Part shown: positions 24,421 to 32,253 of the stretch, piece after piece
How positions within the stretch are numbered: the stretch's first letter is position 1
Layout of the letters: each line of letters opens with the position of its first letter
Assembly (NCBI RefSeq): GCF_014650875.1
Contig: NZ_BMVU01000036.1
Coordinates: 22,282 to 86,281, forward strand
Length of the DNA: 64,000 nt
Source: Streptomyces minutiscleroticus
Lineage (GTDB): Bacteria > Actinomycetota > Actinomycetes > Streptomycetales > Streptomycetaceae
Direction of reading: 5' to 3'
The notes under the pieces: model-generated
Database searches by the model: none
The model's input: only the letters and a program-made list of their open reading frames with translations
What the model was told of the DNA's origin: nothing
Translations under genes and position numbers: made by a program

Positions 24421-25550
24421 CCGCCGCCCGCCCACAGGTCCCCTTCTTCCCGCCGGACCTGTTCGCGGCCGACCGCGGGCTCATGCTCGACCTGCTGCAG
24501 CGCATCGGCCGCGCGCCGGAGCAGCGCTTCGTCCTCGGGGAGCACACCCGGCGCCTCGAAGAGCTGCTGCGGGAGCGCTACGGGGCGGCGGACGTGGTGG
24601 CCTGCGGCAGCGGCACCTCCGCGCTCACCCTGGTCCTGGGCGCCCTGGGCATCGGCGCGGGCGACGAGGTGGTGGTGCCGGCGCTGGGCTGCGCGCCGCT
24701 GGCCGCCTGCGTGACCGGGGTGGGCGCCGTCCCGGTCTTCGCCGACGTCGACCCGCACACCCTGACCGTCGACCCCTGCCAGGTGGAACGGCGCATCACC
24801 GTCCGCACCGCGGCGGTCATGCCGGCGCACCTGTTCTCGGCCATGGCCGACATGCCGCGCTTCGTCGACCTCGCCCGGCGCCGGGGCGTGCGGCTGGTGG
24901 AGGACTCCGCGGTCGCGCAGGGCGCGGTGCTGGACGGGCGGCCCGCGGGGCTGTGGGGCGAGGCCGGCGTCTACTCCTTCGTCCAGGTGAAGTCCTTCGG
25001 CATGCCCGGCGAGGGCGGGGCCGTGGTGACCCGCGACGCGGACCTCGGCCGGCGGGTGCGGATGCTGCGCAACCACGGGCAGGACGGGCACCGGCGGTTC
25101 GTGCACCACCTCGTCGGCCACAACAGCAGGTTCGACGAGATCCAGGCGGCCTTCCAGTGCCGCCGTCTGGCCGGCCTGTCCGCCCGGCTGCGGCGCAGGA
25201 CCGCCATCGCCGAGCACTACACCGAGCAGCTGGCGCCGCTGGCCGCGTACGGCGTCCGCACCCCGCCACCGGGCCGGGAGGGCGGCTGCCCCTACGTGTA
25301 CACGGTGCTGGCCGAGCGCCGCGACCGACTGGCGCGGCACCTGCGGCGGCACGGCGTCGACAGCCATGTGTACTACCCGCTCCCGCTGCCCCACCAGCCG
25401 GCCTTCGCGCCGTACACCGCGCCGGGCGACCGGTGGCCGCACGCCGAGCGGGCCGCCCGGCACATGCTCTCCCTGCCCCTGTACCCGCACCTGACGGACG
25501 GTCAGGTGAACCGGGTCGTCGCCGCCGTGAAGGACTTCGTCCGCCACTGA
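24417..25550 (+). CDS. DegT/DnrJ/EryC1/StrS-family PLP aminotransferase (second)
   Basis: 377 residues and a divergent paralogue of the preceding gene. The motifs are VACGSGTSALTLVL, VVPALGCAPLAACV, VEDSAVAQG, PLP-binding lysine K192 in YSFVQVKSFGMPGEGGAV, and HNSRFDEIQAAFQ. Both catalytic lysines are intact, so two separate transaminations are likely, perhaps giving a diamino sugar or diaminocyclitol. GTG overlaps the first gene's stop (GTGA). A 63-bp gap with a GAAGG site follows before the UbiA gene. Confidence 0.9.
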   Translation: MTAARPQVPFFPPDLFAADRGLMLDLLQRIGRAPEQRFVLGEHTRRLEELLRERYGAADVVACGSGTSALTLVLGALGIGAGDEVVVPALGCAPLAACVTGVGAVPVFADVDPHTLTVDPCQVERRITVRTAAVMPAHLFSAMADMPRFVDLARRRGVRLVEDSAVAQGAVLDGRPAGLWGEAGVYSFVQVKSFGMPGEGGAVVTRDADLGRRVRMLRNHGQDGHRRFVHHLVGHNSRFDEIQAAFQCRRLAGLSARLRRRTAIAEHYTEQLAPLAAYGVRTPPPGREGGCPYVYTVLAERRDRLARHLRRHGVDSHVYYPLPLPHQPAFAPYTAPGDRWPHAERAARHMLSLPLYPHLTDGQVNRVVAAVKDFVRH

Positions 25551-25613
25551 CCGCGCACCGTCCCGTGCGCGTACTGCCACCGCCCGGACCCCACCCGAAG
25601 GAAGGCGGCATCC

Positions 25614-26612
25614 ATGACCGACCACACCCACTCCCCCCACGCCCCGGTCCCCGTGCCCCGCGGCGCCCGCCCGGAGCGCAAGGTCCGCAGCTACGCCCGG
25701 CTGGGCAAGCTCGACGTGTACGACTACTACCTCGGTATGGCCGTGGTGGTCTTCGCGGTGGCGCTGCCCGCCGGGCACCTGGCCGCGGCCGCCGCACCGC
25801 TGGCGCTGTTCCTGGCCGGCGAGGTCTTCGTGATCATGGCGATGGTCGCCCTGGACGACGTGACCGGCTTCCGCGACGGCAGCGACGCCCACAACTACGG
25901 CCCGGACCACCCCCGCCGGAAGAGGCTGCGCAAGCCGCTGGTCGCGGGGACCCTCACCGTCCGCGAGGCGCTCGGGTTCGCCTGCATCACCGCCGCGGCC
26001 GGCGCCGCGCTGTGGGGCCTGGCCGCCGCGCTCGCACCGCACCGCCCGCTCTGGGCGCTGGCGGTGGTCGCGGGGACGTTCGTCACCGCCCTCCAGTACT
26101 CCTACGGGCTCAGGATCAGCTACCGCGGGTTCCAGGAGGTGTTCCTGGCCGCGCTCGGCGCCGCCCTGGTGGTCGCGCCGTACGGCCTGGTCACCGGCTC
26201 CTTCTCCGGGTTCGTCCTCGTGCAGGGCGTCCTGTTCGGCTTCGGCCCGCTGCTGTTCGGGGTCTACTCCAACACCAACGACGCCGGCGGGGACCGCGCC
26301 GCGGGGCGGCTGACCGTGGCCTCCGTGGCCACGCCCCGGGGCAACGCCGTCTTCGTCGGGGTCCTGTCGGCCGCCGAGTTCGCGCTCGGCGCGCTCGCCT
26401 CCGCGACCGGCCTCGCCCCGTGGTGGTTCGTGCTGTGGATGGCGCCGGTGACCGCGCTGCGCGTACGGCAGTACCTGACCGGCTTCCGGCACGGCGACAT
26501 CATGCGGGCCCGCCGGCAGGGCTTCGTCGCGCACCGCGTCGCCACCGCGCTGCTGGCCGGCGCCAACCTGCTGGCCGCCTTCCTCGCCGCCGCACCGGGA
26601 GGCGCCGCATGA
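25614..26612 (+). CDS. UbiA-family prenyltransferase
   Basis: 332 residues with eight or nine predicted membrane helices and both Asp-rich motifs of the family: LDDVTGFRDGSD (about residues 81-92) and SNTNDAGGDRAAG (about 220-230). UbiA enzymes transfer a prenyl chain from a prenyl diphosphate to an aromatic or polar acceptor at the membrane. The acceptor here is unknown, and no aromatic-acid biosynthesis genes are present in the operon. A polyprenyl synthase is encoded far away at 61203. ATG follows GAAGGCGG; its stop overlaps the flavoenzyme start (ATGA). Confidence 0.9.
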   Translation: MTDHTHSPHAPVPVPRGARPERKVRSYARLGKLDVYDYYLGMAVVVFAVALPAGHLAAAAAPLALFLAGEVFVIMAMVALDDVTGFRDGSDAHNYGPDHPRRKRLRKPLVAGTLTVREALGFACITAAAGAALWGLAAALAPHRPLWALAVVAGTFVTALQYSYGLRISYRGFQEVFLAALGAALVVAPYGLVTGSFSGFVLVQGVLFGFGPLLFGVYSNTNDAGGDRAAGRLTVASVATPRGNAVFVGVLSAAEFALGALASATGLAPWWFVLWMAPVTALRVRQYLTGFRHGDIMRARRQGFVAHRVATALLAGANLLAAFLAAAPGGAA

Positions 26613-27970
26613 CACCGCAGCTGGACGTGGCCGTGGTCGGAGCCGGCGTCGCCGGGCTGACCACCGCGCACGAACTGCGCCGCGCCGGCCTGACGGTGCG
26701 CGTCTACGAGGAGCAGCCGCACGTCGGCGGCCGTATGCACAGCTTCCGTCACGACGGCTGGACCGTCGACACCGGCGCCGAGCAGATCTCGCCGCACGGC
26801 TACCGCGCCACCTGGGAGCTGCTGGACCGGCTCGGTGTGCCGCGCGGCGACGTGCCGCGCATCGGCGCCGGTGTCGCCACCTGGCGCGCCGGCCGCGCCC
26901 ACCCCGGGGTCGCGGACCGCCGCGCGGTGCTGACCGGCGCCGGGCTGTCCCCGCCCGCCCGCGCCGACCTGGCCCGGATGCTGGCCTGGGCCGCGCGCCG
27001 CCGGGCGGGCTTCGACGGCGACCGTCCCGAGCGGACGCCGCTGGGCACCGCCACCGTCGCGGAGTTCGCCGCCCGCTACCACCGGGACGTGCACGACTAC
27101 CTGCTGCAGCCGCTGTGCGGCGCCTTCTTCGGCTGGGACACCGCACGCTCCACCGCGGCCCCGCTGGTCAGCCTGTTGCTGGCGGTGGGGCCCGCGGCCG
27201 GCTGGCGGACCTGCCGCGACGGGATGGACCTGCTCGCCCGCCGCCTGGCCGGCGGACTCGACGTGGTCACCGGCCGCGCCGTGCACCGGGTCGCCACCGG
27301 CCGCGACGGCGCCCGGCTGCACCTGGGGGACGAGACCGTCACCGCCCGCGCGGCGGTCCTGGCCGTGCCCGCCCCGGTCGCCGCCCGGCTGCACGCGGCC
27401 CCCGCCCCGGAGGAGGCCGCCTACCTGGCCGCCTGCGCCTTCACCCCCGTACTGAAGGTCAGCTGCCTGCTGGACCGGCCGCTCGCTCCCGCCTGCGGCC
27501 GTCCTGCGTACATCCTGCTCACCCCGCGGGCCGAGGACCGGGTGCTGTCGTGCGTCATCGCCGACCACGTCAAGCACCCGGGACGGGCACCGGCGGGCAA
27601 GGGCCTGCTGACCCTGATGGCCGACCCGCGCACCGTCCCCGGCCTGCTGCGCGCCCCGCACACCGAGGTCGTCGGCCGGCTCACCGCGGCGGCCCGGCGC
27701 TACGTCCCCGACCTGCCCTCGGCCGGACGGCAGTACTTCGTGCACGCCTTCACCCACGGCCTGCCCGAGGCGAGCGCGCGGGCGCTGCGGCTGCGGCCCG
27801 CCTTCATGGCGCGCGGCCCGCGCCCGGTGGAGTACGCCGGTGACTGGGTGATGCTGCGGCCCTCCAGCGAGGGCGCGGTGCGCTCCGGCGCCCTGGCCGC
27901 CTCCCGCGTCCTGGCCCGGCTCGGGCGGCGCATCCCGCGAGACGAGGAGTCGATCCGTGAAACCGCATGA
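26609..27970 (+). CDS. FAD-dependent oxidoreductase (amine oxidase/HemY-HpnE-like)
   Basis: 453 residues. The N-terminal FAD-binding motif is VAVVGAGVAGLTTAHELRRAG, followed by EQPHVGGRMHSF and the C-terminal VEYAGDWVMLRPSSEGAVRSG dinucleotide-binding end. The protoporphyrinogen-oxidase/phytoene-desaturase-like superfamily includes amine oxidases, desaturases and squalene-modifying HpnE. Its place directly after UbiA suggests oxidation of a prenylated or cyclic intermediate. It overlaps the UbiA gene by 4 bp and the next ligase gene by 14 bp. Confidence 0.88.
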   Translation: MTPQLDVAVVGAGVAGLTTAHELRRAGLTVRVYEEQPHVGGRMHSFRHDGWTVDTGAEQISPHGYRATWELLDRLGVPRGDVPRIGAGVATWRAGRAHPGVADRRAVLTGAGLSPPARADLARMLAWAARRRAGFDGDRPERTPLGTATVAEFAARYHRDVHDYLLQPLCGAFFGWDTARSTAAPLVSLLLAVGPAAGWRTCRDGMDLLARRLAGGLDVVTGRAVHRVATGRDGARLHLGDETVTARAAVLAVPAPVAARLHAAPAPEEAAYLAACAFTPVLKVSCLLDRPLAPACGRPAYILLTPRAEDRVLSCVIADHVKHPGRAPAGKGLLTLMADPRTVPGLLRAPHTEVVGRLTAAARRYVPDLPSAGRQYFVHAFTHGLPEASARALRLRPAFMARGPRPVEYAGDWVMLRPSSEGAVRSGALAASRVLARLGRRIPRDEESIRETA

Positions 27971-29549
27971 CATGGGCGTGCTGTTCGACCAGTGCGCCGA
28001 GCGCGGCACCGCCACCCGCGTCCGCCTGGACCGGCCCTTCGACCTCGCCCCGGACGGCGGGACCGACTACACCGTGGACGCGCTGGCCGCGCTGGTCGAG
28101 GACGCGGCGGGCCTGCTGGCCGCCGCCGGGGCGGGCCGCGGCGACCGGGTGGCGATCGTCAAGGACAACCACTGGGACTACGACCTGCTGGCCTGCGCGG
28201 CGGTGCGGCTGGGCGCGGTGCCCGCCCAGCTGTCCGCGCACCTGCCGCCCGCCACCCTCGCCGTGCTGCTGCACCGGCTGCGGCCCGCGCTGCTGGTGAC
28301 CACCCGCGCCCTGCTGGAGCGCTGCCGCCGCGCGGACCGCGACCCGGCCCGCACCACCGGCGCCGTCCTGGCCCTCGACGGCCCGGCGCCCGGCGCCCTG
28401 GGCCCGGACGACGTCCGCGGCCGCCCTGCGCCCGGTCCCCGGCGCAGGCACGACGACGCCCCGCTGGTGATCAACCACACCTCGGGCACCACCGGCGTAC
28501 CCAAACTGGTGGTCCACTCCACCCGCACCATCATCGGCAAGCTGGCCCGCTTCGAGGCCGTGCGCTATCCCCGCGTCGGGCTGCGCCGCGACGACGTCCT
28601 GGCCAACGCCAGCTCCTTCGCCCACGGCCGCACCTTCTGCTGGACCGCCAGCGTGCTGTGCCTGGCCCCGCGCGCCCTGACCGTCCTCAGCCGCCCCGAC
28701 CCGCACTCCGCCGACCCGCTGCTGCGCGCCCACCCGCCGACCGTCGTGGAGGCCCTGCCCGCCACCTACGTGCGCCTGCGGCCGCTGACCCGGCGCCTGG
28801 ACAACGCCTTCCGCGACGTACGGCTGTTCGTCAGCACCTACGACGCCGTGCATCCGCCCACCCTGCGCGCCTACCTTCGGGCCAGCGCGCACCGCGCCCC
28901 GGTGTGGATGCAGGGCTGGGGGCAGACCGAGACCGGGCCGCTGACCTTCCGCTTCCACACCCGCCGCTCGCTGCGCCCGCCGGGAGCCGACGCCGACGCG
29001 CGCGGTCTGGGCCGGCCCGTGCCGGGCAGGACGCGGCTGCGGGTCGTCGACCCCGACACCCTGCGTCCGCTGCCGCGCGGCCGCCCGGGCCTGCTGCTGG
29101 CCCGCACCCCCGCCCGCGCCCTGGGCTACGTCGGCGAGGACGACCGGTGGGAGGCCAAGCGCGTCGGCCGCTGGTGGAGCACCGGCGACCTCGGCGTCCA
29201 CCACCGCGACGGCAGCGTCGAGCTCCTGGACCGCGAGGTGGACCGCGCCCAGCGGCTGAGCTGCCTGCGCACCGAGGACCTGCTGGAGGACCGGCTCCCG
29301 GAGGCCCTGGAGGTCGTCCTGCTGGCCCGGCCCGGCGAGGCGCCGCTGCCGGTGGTCGTCACCGAGGACGGCGCCCTGGACGCCGGGCGGTGGCGCGGCG
29401 CGGTGGCCGGCCTGCCGCCGCTGCAGCCGCCCATGGTGCTCACCTGGCCGCAACTGCCGCGCACCGGCACCGGCAAGGTGCGCCGCACCGCGCTGCTGCG
29501 GCAGCTGACCGGACGCACCGACACCTGCGGCTCCGGCCGGTGGACCTGA
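27957..29549 (+). CDS. Acyl-CoA/acyl-AMP ligase, ANL superfamily (first)
   Basis: 530 residues. The adenylation core motifs are present: VINHTSGTTGVPKLVVHS (phosphate loop), MQGWGQTETGPL, WWSTGDLGVHHRDG, and the catalytic lysine in RTGTGKVRRTALL. It activates a carboxylic acid as acyl-AMP, then passes it to CoA or an amine. No carrier protein is encoded in the locus, so CoA or direct amide formation is more likely than a thiotemplate role. GTG overlaps the flavoenzyme gene by 14 bp. The last residues (TGRTDTCGSGRWT) come from a duplicated DNA segment. Confidence 0.9.
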   Translation: MKPHDMGVLFDQCAERGTATRVRLDRPFDLAPDGGTDYTVDALAALVEDAAGLLAAAGAGRGDRVAIVKDNHWDYDLLACAAVRLGAVPAQLSAHLPPATLAVLLHRLRPALLVTTRALLERCRRADRDPARTTGAVLALDGPAPGALGPDDVRGRPAPGPRRRHDDAPLVINHTSGTTGVPKLVVHSTRTIIGKLARFEAVRYPRVGLRRDDVLANASSFAHGRTFCWTASVLCLAPRALTVLSRPDPHSADPLLRAHPPTVVEALPATYVRLRPLTRRLDNAFRDVRLFVSTYDAVHPPTLRAYLRASAHRAPVWMQGWGQTETGPLTFRFHTRRSLRPPGADADARGLGRPVPGRTRLRVVDPDTLRPLPRGRPGLLLARTPARALGYVGEDDRWEAKRVGRWWSTGDLGVHHRDGSVELLDREVDRAQRLSCLRTEDLLEDRLPEALEVVLLARPGEAPLPVVVTEDGALDAGRWRGAVAGLPPLQPPMVLTWPQLPRTGTGKVRRTALLRQLTGRTDTCGSGRWT

Positions 29550-29635
29550 CCGGACACACCGACACCGGCGGACCCGACCAGTGAACTCCCCGGACACACC
29601 TGCACCTGCGGATCCGGCCGGTGGACCCGACCGGA
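29509..29635 (+). repeat. Duplicated 46-bp segment at the 3' end of the first ligase gene
   Basis: The stretch 29509-29554, which encodes the ligase C-terminus, is repeated with few changes at 29590-29635. A shorter degenerate copy lies between them (about 29550-29580). The duplicate lies in the 194-bp gap before the methyltransferase and is not translated in the ligase frame. Confidence 0.75.
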
Positions 29636-29743
29636 CCGCCGCCCGCCCGGGCCCCGCTGTCCCACCCTCCGAGTGGCCGGAGGGAACGTCACGGCAGGTC
29701 CCGCCCCCTCCCCACACACGGACACGCGACGGAAGGCATTCCC

Positions 29744-30565
29744 GTGCAGCCCCTGGCACCCGCTTCCCGCTACTGCTTCGAGAACGACCCGGCCCTGCTC
29801 GGCGCGCAGCACCGCTGCCTGGCCGCCGCCTACGACCCGATCACGCTGCCCCGGCTGGCCGCCGCCGGCGTCACCGCCGGCTGGCGCTGCCTGGACGCCG
29901 GCTCGGGCGGCGGCAGCGTGGCCCGCTGGCTCGCCGCCCGCGTCGGGCCCACCGGCCACGTGCTGGCCACCGACCTCGTACCGCCCGCGCCCCCGCCGAG
30001 CCCCCACCCGCGGCTGACCGTGGCCGCCCACGACATCCGGCACGACCCGCTGCCCGAGGCCGCCTTCGACCTGATCGTCGCCCGGCTGCTGCTGCAGCAC
30101 CTGCCCGAGCGGCTCGAGGTGCTCGACCGCCTGGTCCGGGCCCTGGCGCCGGGCGGCCTGCTGCAGGTCGACGAGCTCGACACCTCCTACGAGCCGCCCC
30201 TGCTCACGCCCGACGGGCGGGCGGCGCGCCTGTACACGAAGTTCCTGGCCGCCCGGTCGGCGGTGTTCCGGGCGGCGGGCGGCGATCCGCACTGGGGCCG
30301 GCACGCCCCGGCCGCCCTGCGCGCCGCCGGCCTGACCGACCTCGACCCGCAGCCGCACATCCTGCTGCGCAGCGCCGGGTCGGCCGTCCTGGAGCTCCAG
30401 GTGCACCACACCCACCACCTGCGCGAGCAGCTGATCGCCGCGGGCATGACCGAGGACGAACTGCACCGGGTGCGGTCCCTGATGCGCCATCCGTCCTTCT
30501 GCGCCGCCTCCAGCGTCCTGTACTCCGTCCAGGGCCGTCGCCCGCGCGCGGACGAGGCCCCGTGA
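29744..30565 (+). CDS. Class I SAM-dependent methyltransferase
   Basis: 273 residues. The SAM-binding motif I is CLDAGSGGGSVARWLA, followed by VLATDL and the DLIVARLLLQHLPERLEVLDRL post-motif typical of UbiE/Coq5-like enzymes. A C-terminal region of about 100 residues probably shapes the acceptor pocket. O-, N- or C-methylation cannot be told apart. GTG 29744 follows GGAAGG. Its stop overlaps the CoA-transferase start (GTGA). Confidence 0.88.
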   Translation: MQPLAPASRYCFENDPALLGAQHRCLAAAYDPITLPRLAAAGVTAGWRCLDAGSGGGSVARWLAARVGPTGHVLATDLVPPAPPPSPHPRLTVAAHDIRHDPLPEAAFDLIVARLLLQHLPERLEVLDRLVRALAPGGLLQVDELDTSYEPPLLTPDGRAARLYTKFLAARSAVFRAAGGDPHWGRHAPAALRAAGLTDLDPQPHILLRSAGSAVLELQVHHTHHLREQLIAAGMTEDELHRVRSLMRHPSFCAASSVLYSVQGRRPRADEAP

Positions 30566-32253
30566 TCGCCCCGGCCGTCGCGGCCGACGTCGCCGCCCGG
30601 CTGCTGCGGCCCGTCGCCGCCGACACCTCCGCGGTCGACTGCCACATCGGCTGGGCCGGGCCGATCGCCCTGCCCCTGGGCGACGAGCGGGCCGTCCAGG
30701 CCGCCTGCGGCATCATGCACGTCCACGGCCGGGCGGCGGGCCGCCCCGTCCCGCTGGCCGTCGACTACGCCACCGCCACCGCCGGCGTGCTGGCCGCGCA
30801 GGGCGTGCTCGCCGCGCTGATCGCCCGCGCCCGCGGGGCACGGACGTACGGGGTGCGCACCTCGGTGGGGCAGGCGGCCCTGCTGGCGCTGGCCCAGTAC
30901 CTGGCGGCCGCCACCACCGACGACGGCCCGGCGGAGCCGCCCGGCCGCGGCACCGCCACCTTCACCAGCGCCGACGGGGTGCGCTTCGAGTGCGAGACGT
31001 TCGACCCGCTGCGCTGGCGCGGCTTCTGGGACCGGCTCGGCGCGGACCGGACCGCGGCCGCCCAGGGCTGGCGGCCCTTCCAGCAGCGCTTCGCCACCGC
31101 CACCTGCCCGCTGCCCACCGCCCTGCACACCGCCGCCGGGCGGGCCGCCTTCTCCGCCGTCCGCGCGGCCGCCGACGAGGCCGGGGTCAGCGTGGTGGCG
31201 GTGCGCGGCGACCCGGGCCCGCCGGACGTCCCGCCGTTCGCCCTCACCGCGCGGTGCGGCCCCGGCCCCGACCCCCGCGCCCGCGGCGGCGGGAGCGCGG
31301 GCCCCACCCCCGACCGGCCGCTGGAGGGCGTACGGGTCGTCGAGTCCACCCGCCGGGTGCAGGGCCCCCTGGCCGGGCACGTCCTGCACCTGCTCGGCGC
31401 CGACGTGCTGCGCATCGAACCCCCCGGCGGCGATCCGATGCGCGGCGTCCCGCCCATCGCCGGGCGCTGCTCGGCCCGCTTCAGCGCCCTGAACGCCGGC
31501 AAGACCACCACCGAGATCGACCTGACCACCGCGTCCGGCCGCCGGGCCGTGCACGACCTGGTGGCCACCGCCGACGTCTTCCTGCACAACTGGGCCCCGG
31601 GCAAGGCCGCGCACTGGCGGCTGGACGCCGACGACCTGCACGCCACCCGGCCCGGCCTGGTCTACGCGGCGGCCTCCGGGTGGGGCGACCGCATGCCCCA
31701 CCCGCCTCCGCTGGGCACCGACTACCTCGTCCAGGCGCACAGCGGTCTGGCCGCCGCCGTGCGCTGTGCCGACGAGCCGCCCGCCCCCTCCCTGATGACC
31801 CTCACCGACCTGCTGGGCGGCCTGGTCTGCGGCCACGGGATCCTGGCCGCGCTGCTCACCCGGACCCGTACCGGGGGCGGCTGCCGGGTGGACTCCAGCC
31901 TGCTGTCCGCCGCCGCCGTCCTGCCGCGTCCGCCCCAGCGGCCCCGTTTCACACCGCTGGACCGCCCCGCCCGCACCCTCGACGGGTACCTCCAGCTCGG
32001 CCCGGCCGCCCGCACCCAGCTCCAGCGCACCGCGCACGCCGTCGGCCTCGCCGCCTCGGCCGGTCCGAACGAGGTCCTGGCCCGGCTGTCCAACCGGCCC
32101 ACCCGGCTGTGGCTGCACCGGCTGGCCGAGGCCGGTCTCCACGCCACCGCGGTCTGCACGGACCTGCGCGCCCTGGTCCAGGACCCGCGCTTCCACCGCG
32201 CCCTGGCCACCGCCGACCACGCCGTCCCCCGCGCCCCCTGGGAATTCGCATGA
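30562..32253 (+). CDS. CaiB/BaiF family (class III) CoA-transferase, extended double form
   Basis: 563 residues against a usual 380-450. The first roughly 230 residues look like a partial CaiB/BaiF unit (VDYATATAGVLAAQGVLAALIARARGARTYGVRTSV). The second part, from LEGVRVVESTRRVQGPLAGHVLHLLGADVLRIEPP, is a fuller domain with the conserved Asp in LGTDYLVQAHSGL and RVDSSLLSAAAV. Class III enzymes move CoA between carboxylic acids through an aspartyl thioester. It overlaps both neighbours by 4 bp. Together with two ANL ligases it points to CoA-activated carboxylates as intermediates. Confidence 0.85.
   Translation: MIAPAVAADVAARLLRPVAADTSAVDCHIGWAGPIALPLGDERAVQAACGIMHVHGRAAGRPVPLAVDYATATAGVLAAQGVLAALIARARGARTYGVRTSVGQAALLALAQYLAAATTDDGPAEPPGRGTATFTSADGVRFECETFDPLRWRGFWDRLGADRTAAAQGWRPFQQRFATATCPLPTALHTAAGRAAFSAVRAAADEAGVSVVAVRGDPGPPDVPPFALTARCGPGPDPRARGGGSAGPTPDRPLEGVRVVESTRRVQGPLAGHVLHLLGADVLRIEPPGGDPMRGVPPIAGRCSARFSALNAGKTTTEIDLTTASGRRAVHDLVATADVFLHNWAPGKAAHWRLDADDLHATRPGLVYAAASGWGDRMPHPPPLGTDYLVQAHSGLAAAVRCADEPPAPSLMTLTDLLGGLVCGHGILAALLTRTRTGGGCRVDSSLLSAAAVLPRPPQRPRFTPLDRPARTLDGYLQLGPAARTQLQRTAHAVGLAASAGPNEVLARLSNRPTRLWLHRLAEAGLHATAVCTDLRALVQDPRFHRALATADHAVPRAPWEFA

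Noticed and set aside
23167..25550. AHBA synthase cluster (RifK/RifL-like) for the DegT and Gfo/Idh genes
   Set aside because: No aminoDHQ synthase, dehydratase, kinase or phosphatase partners and no PKS are present, and there are two DegT proteins, so the AHBA pathway is not supported.
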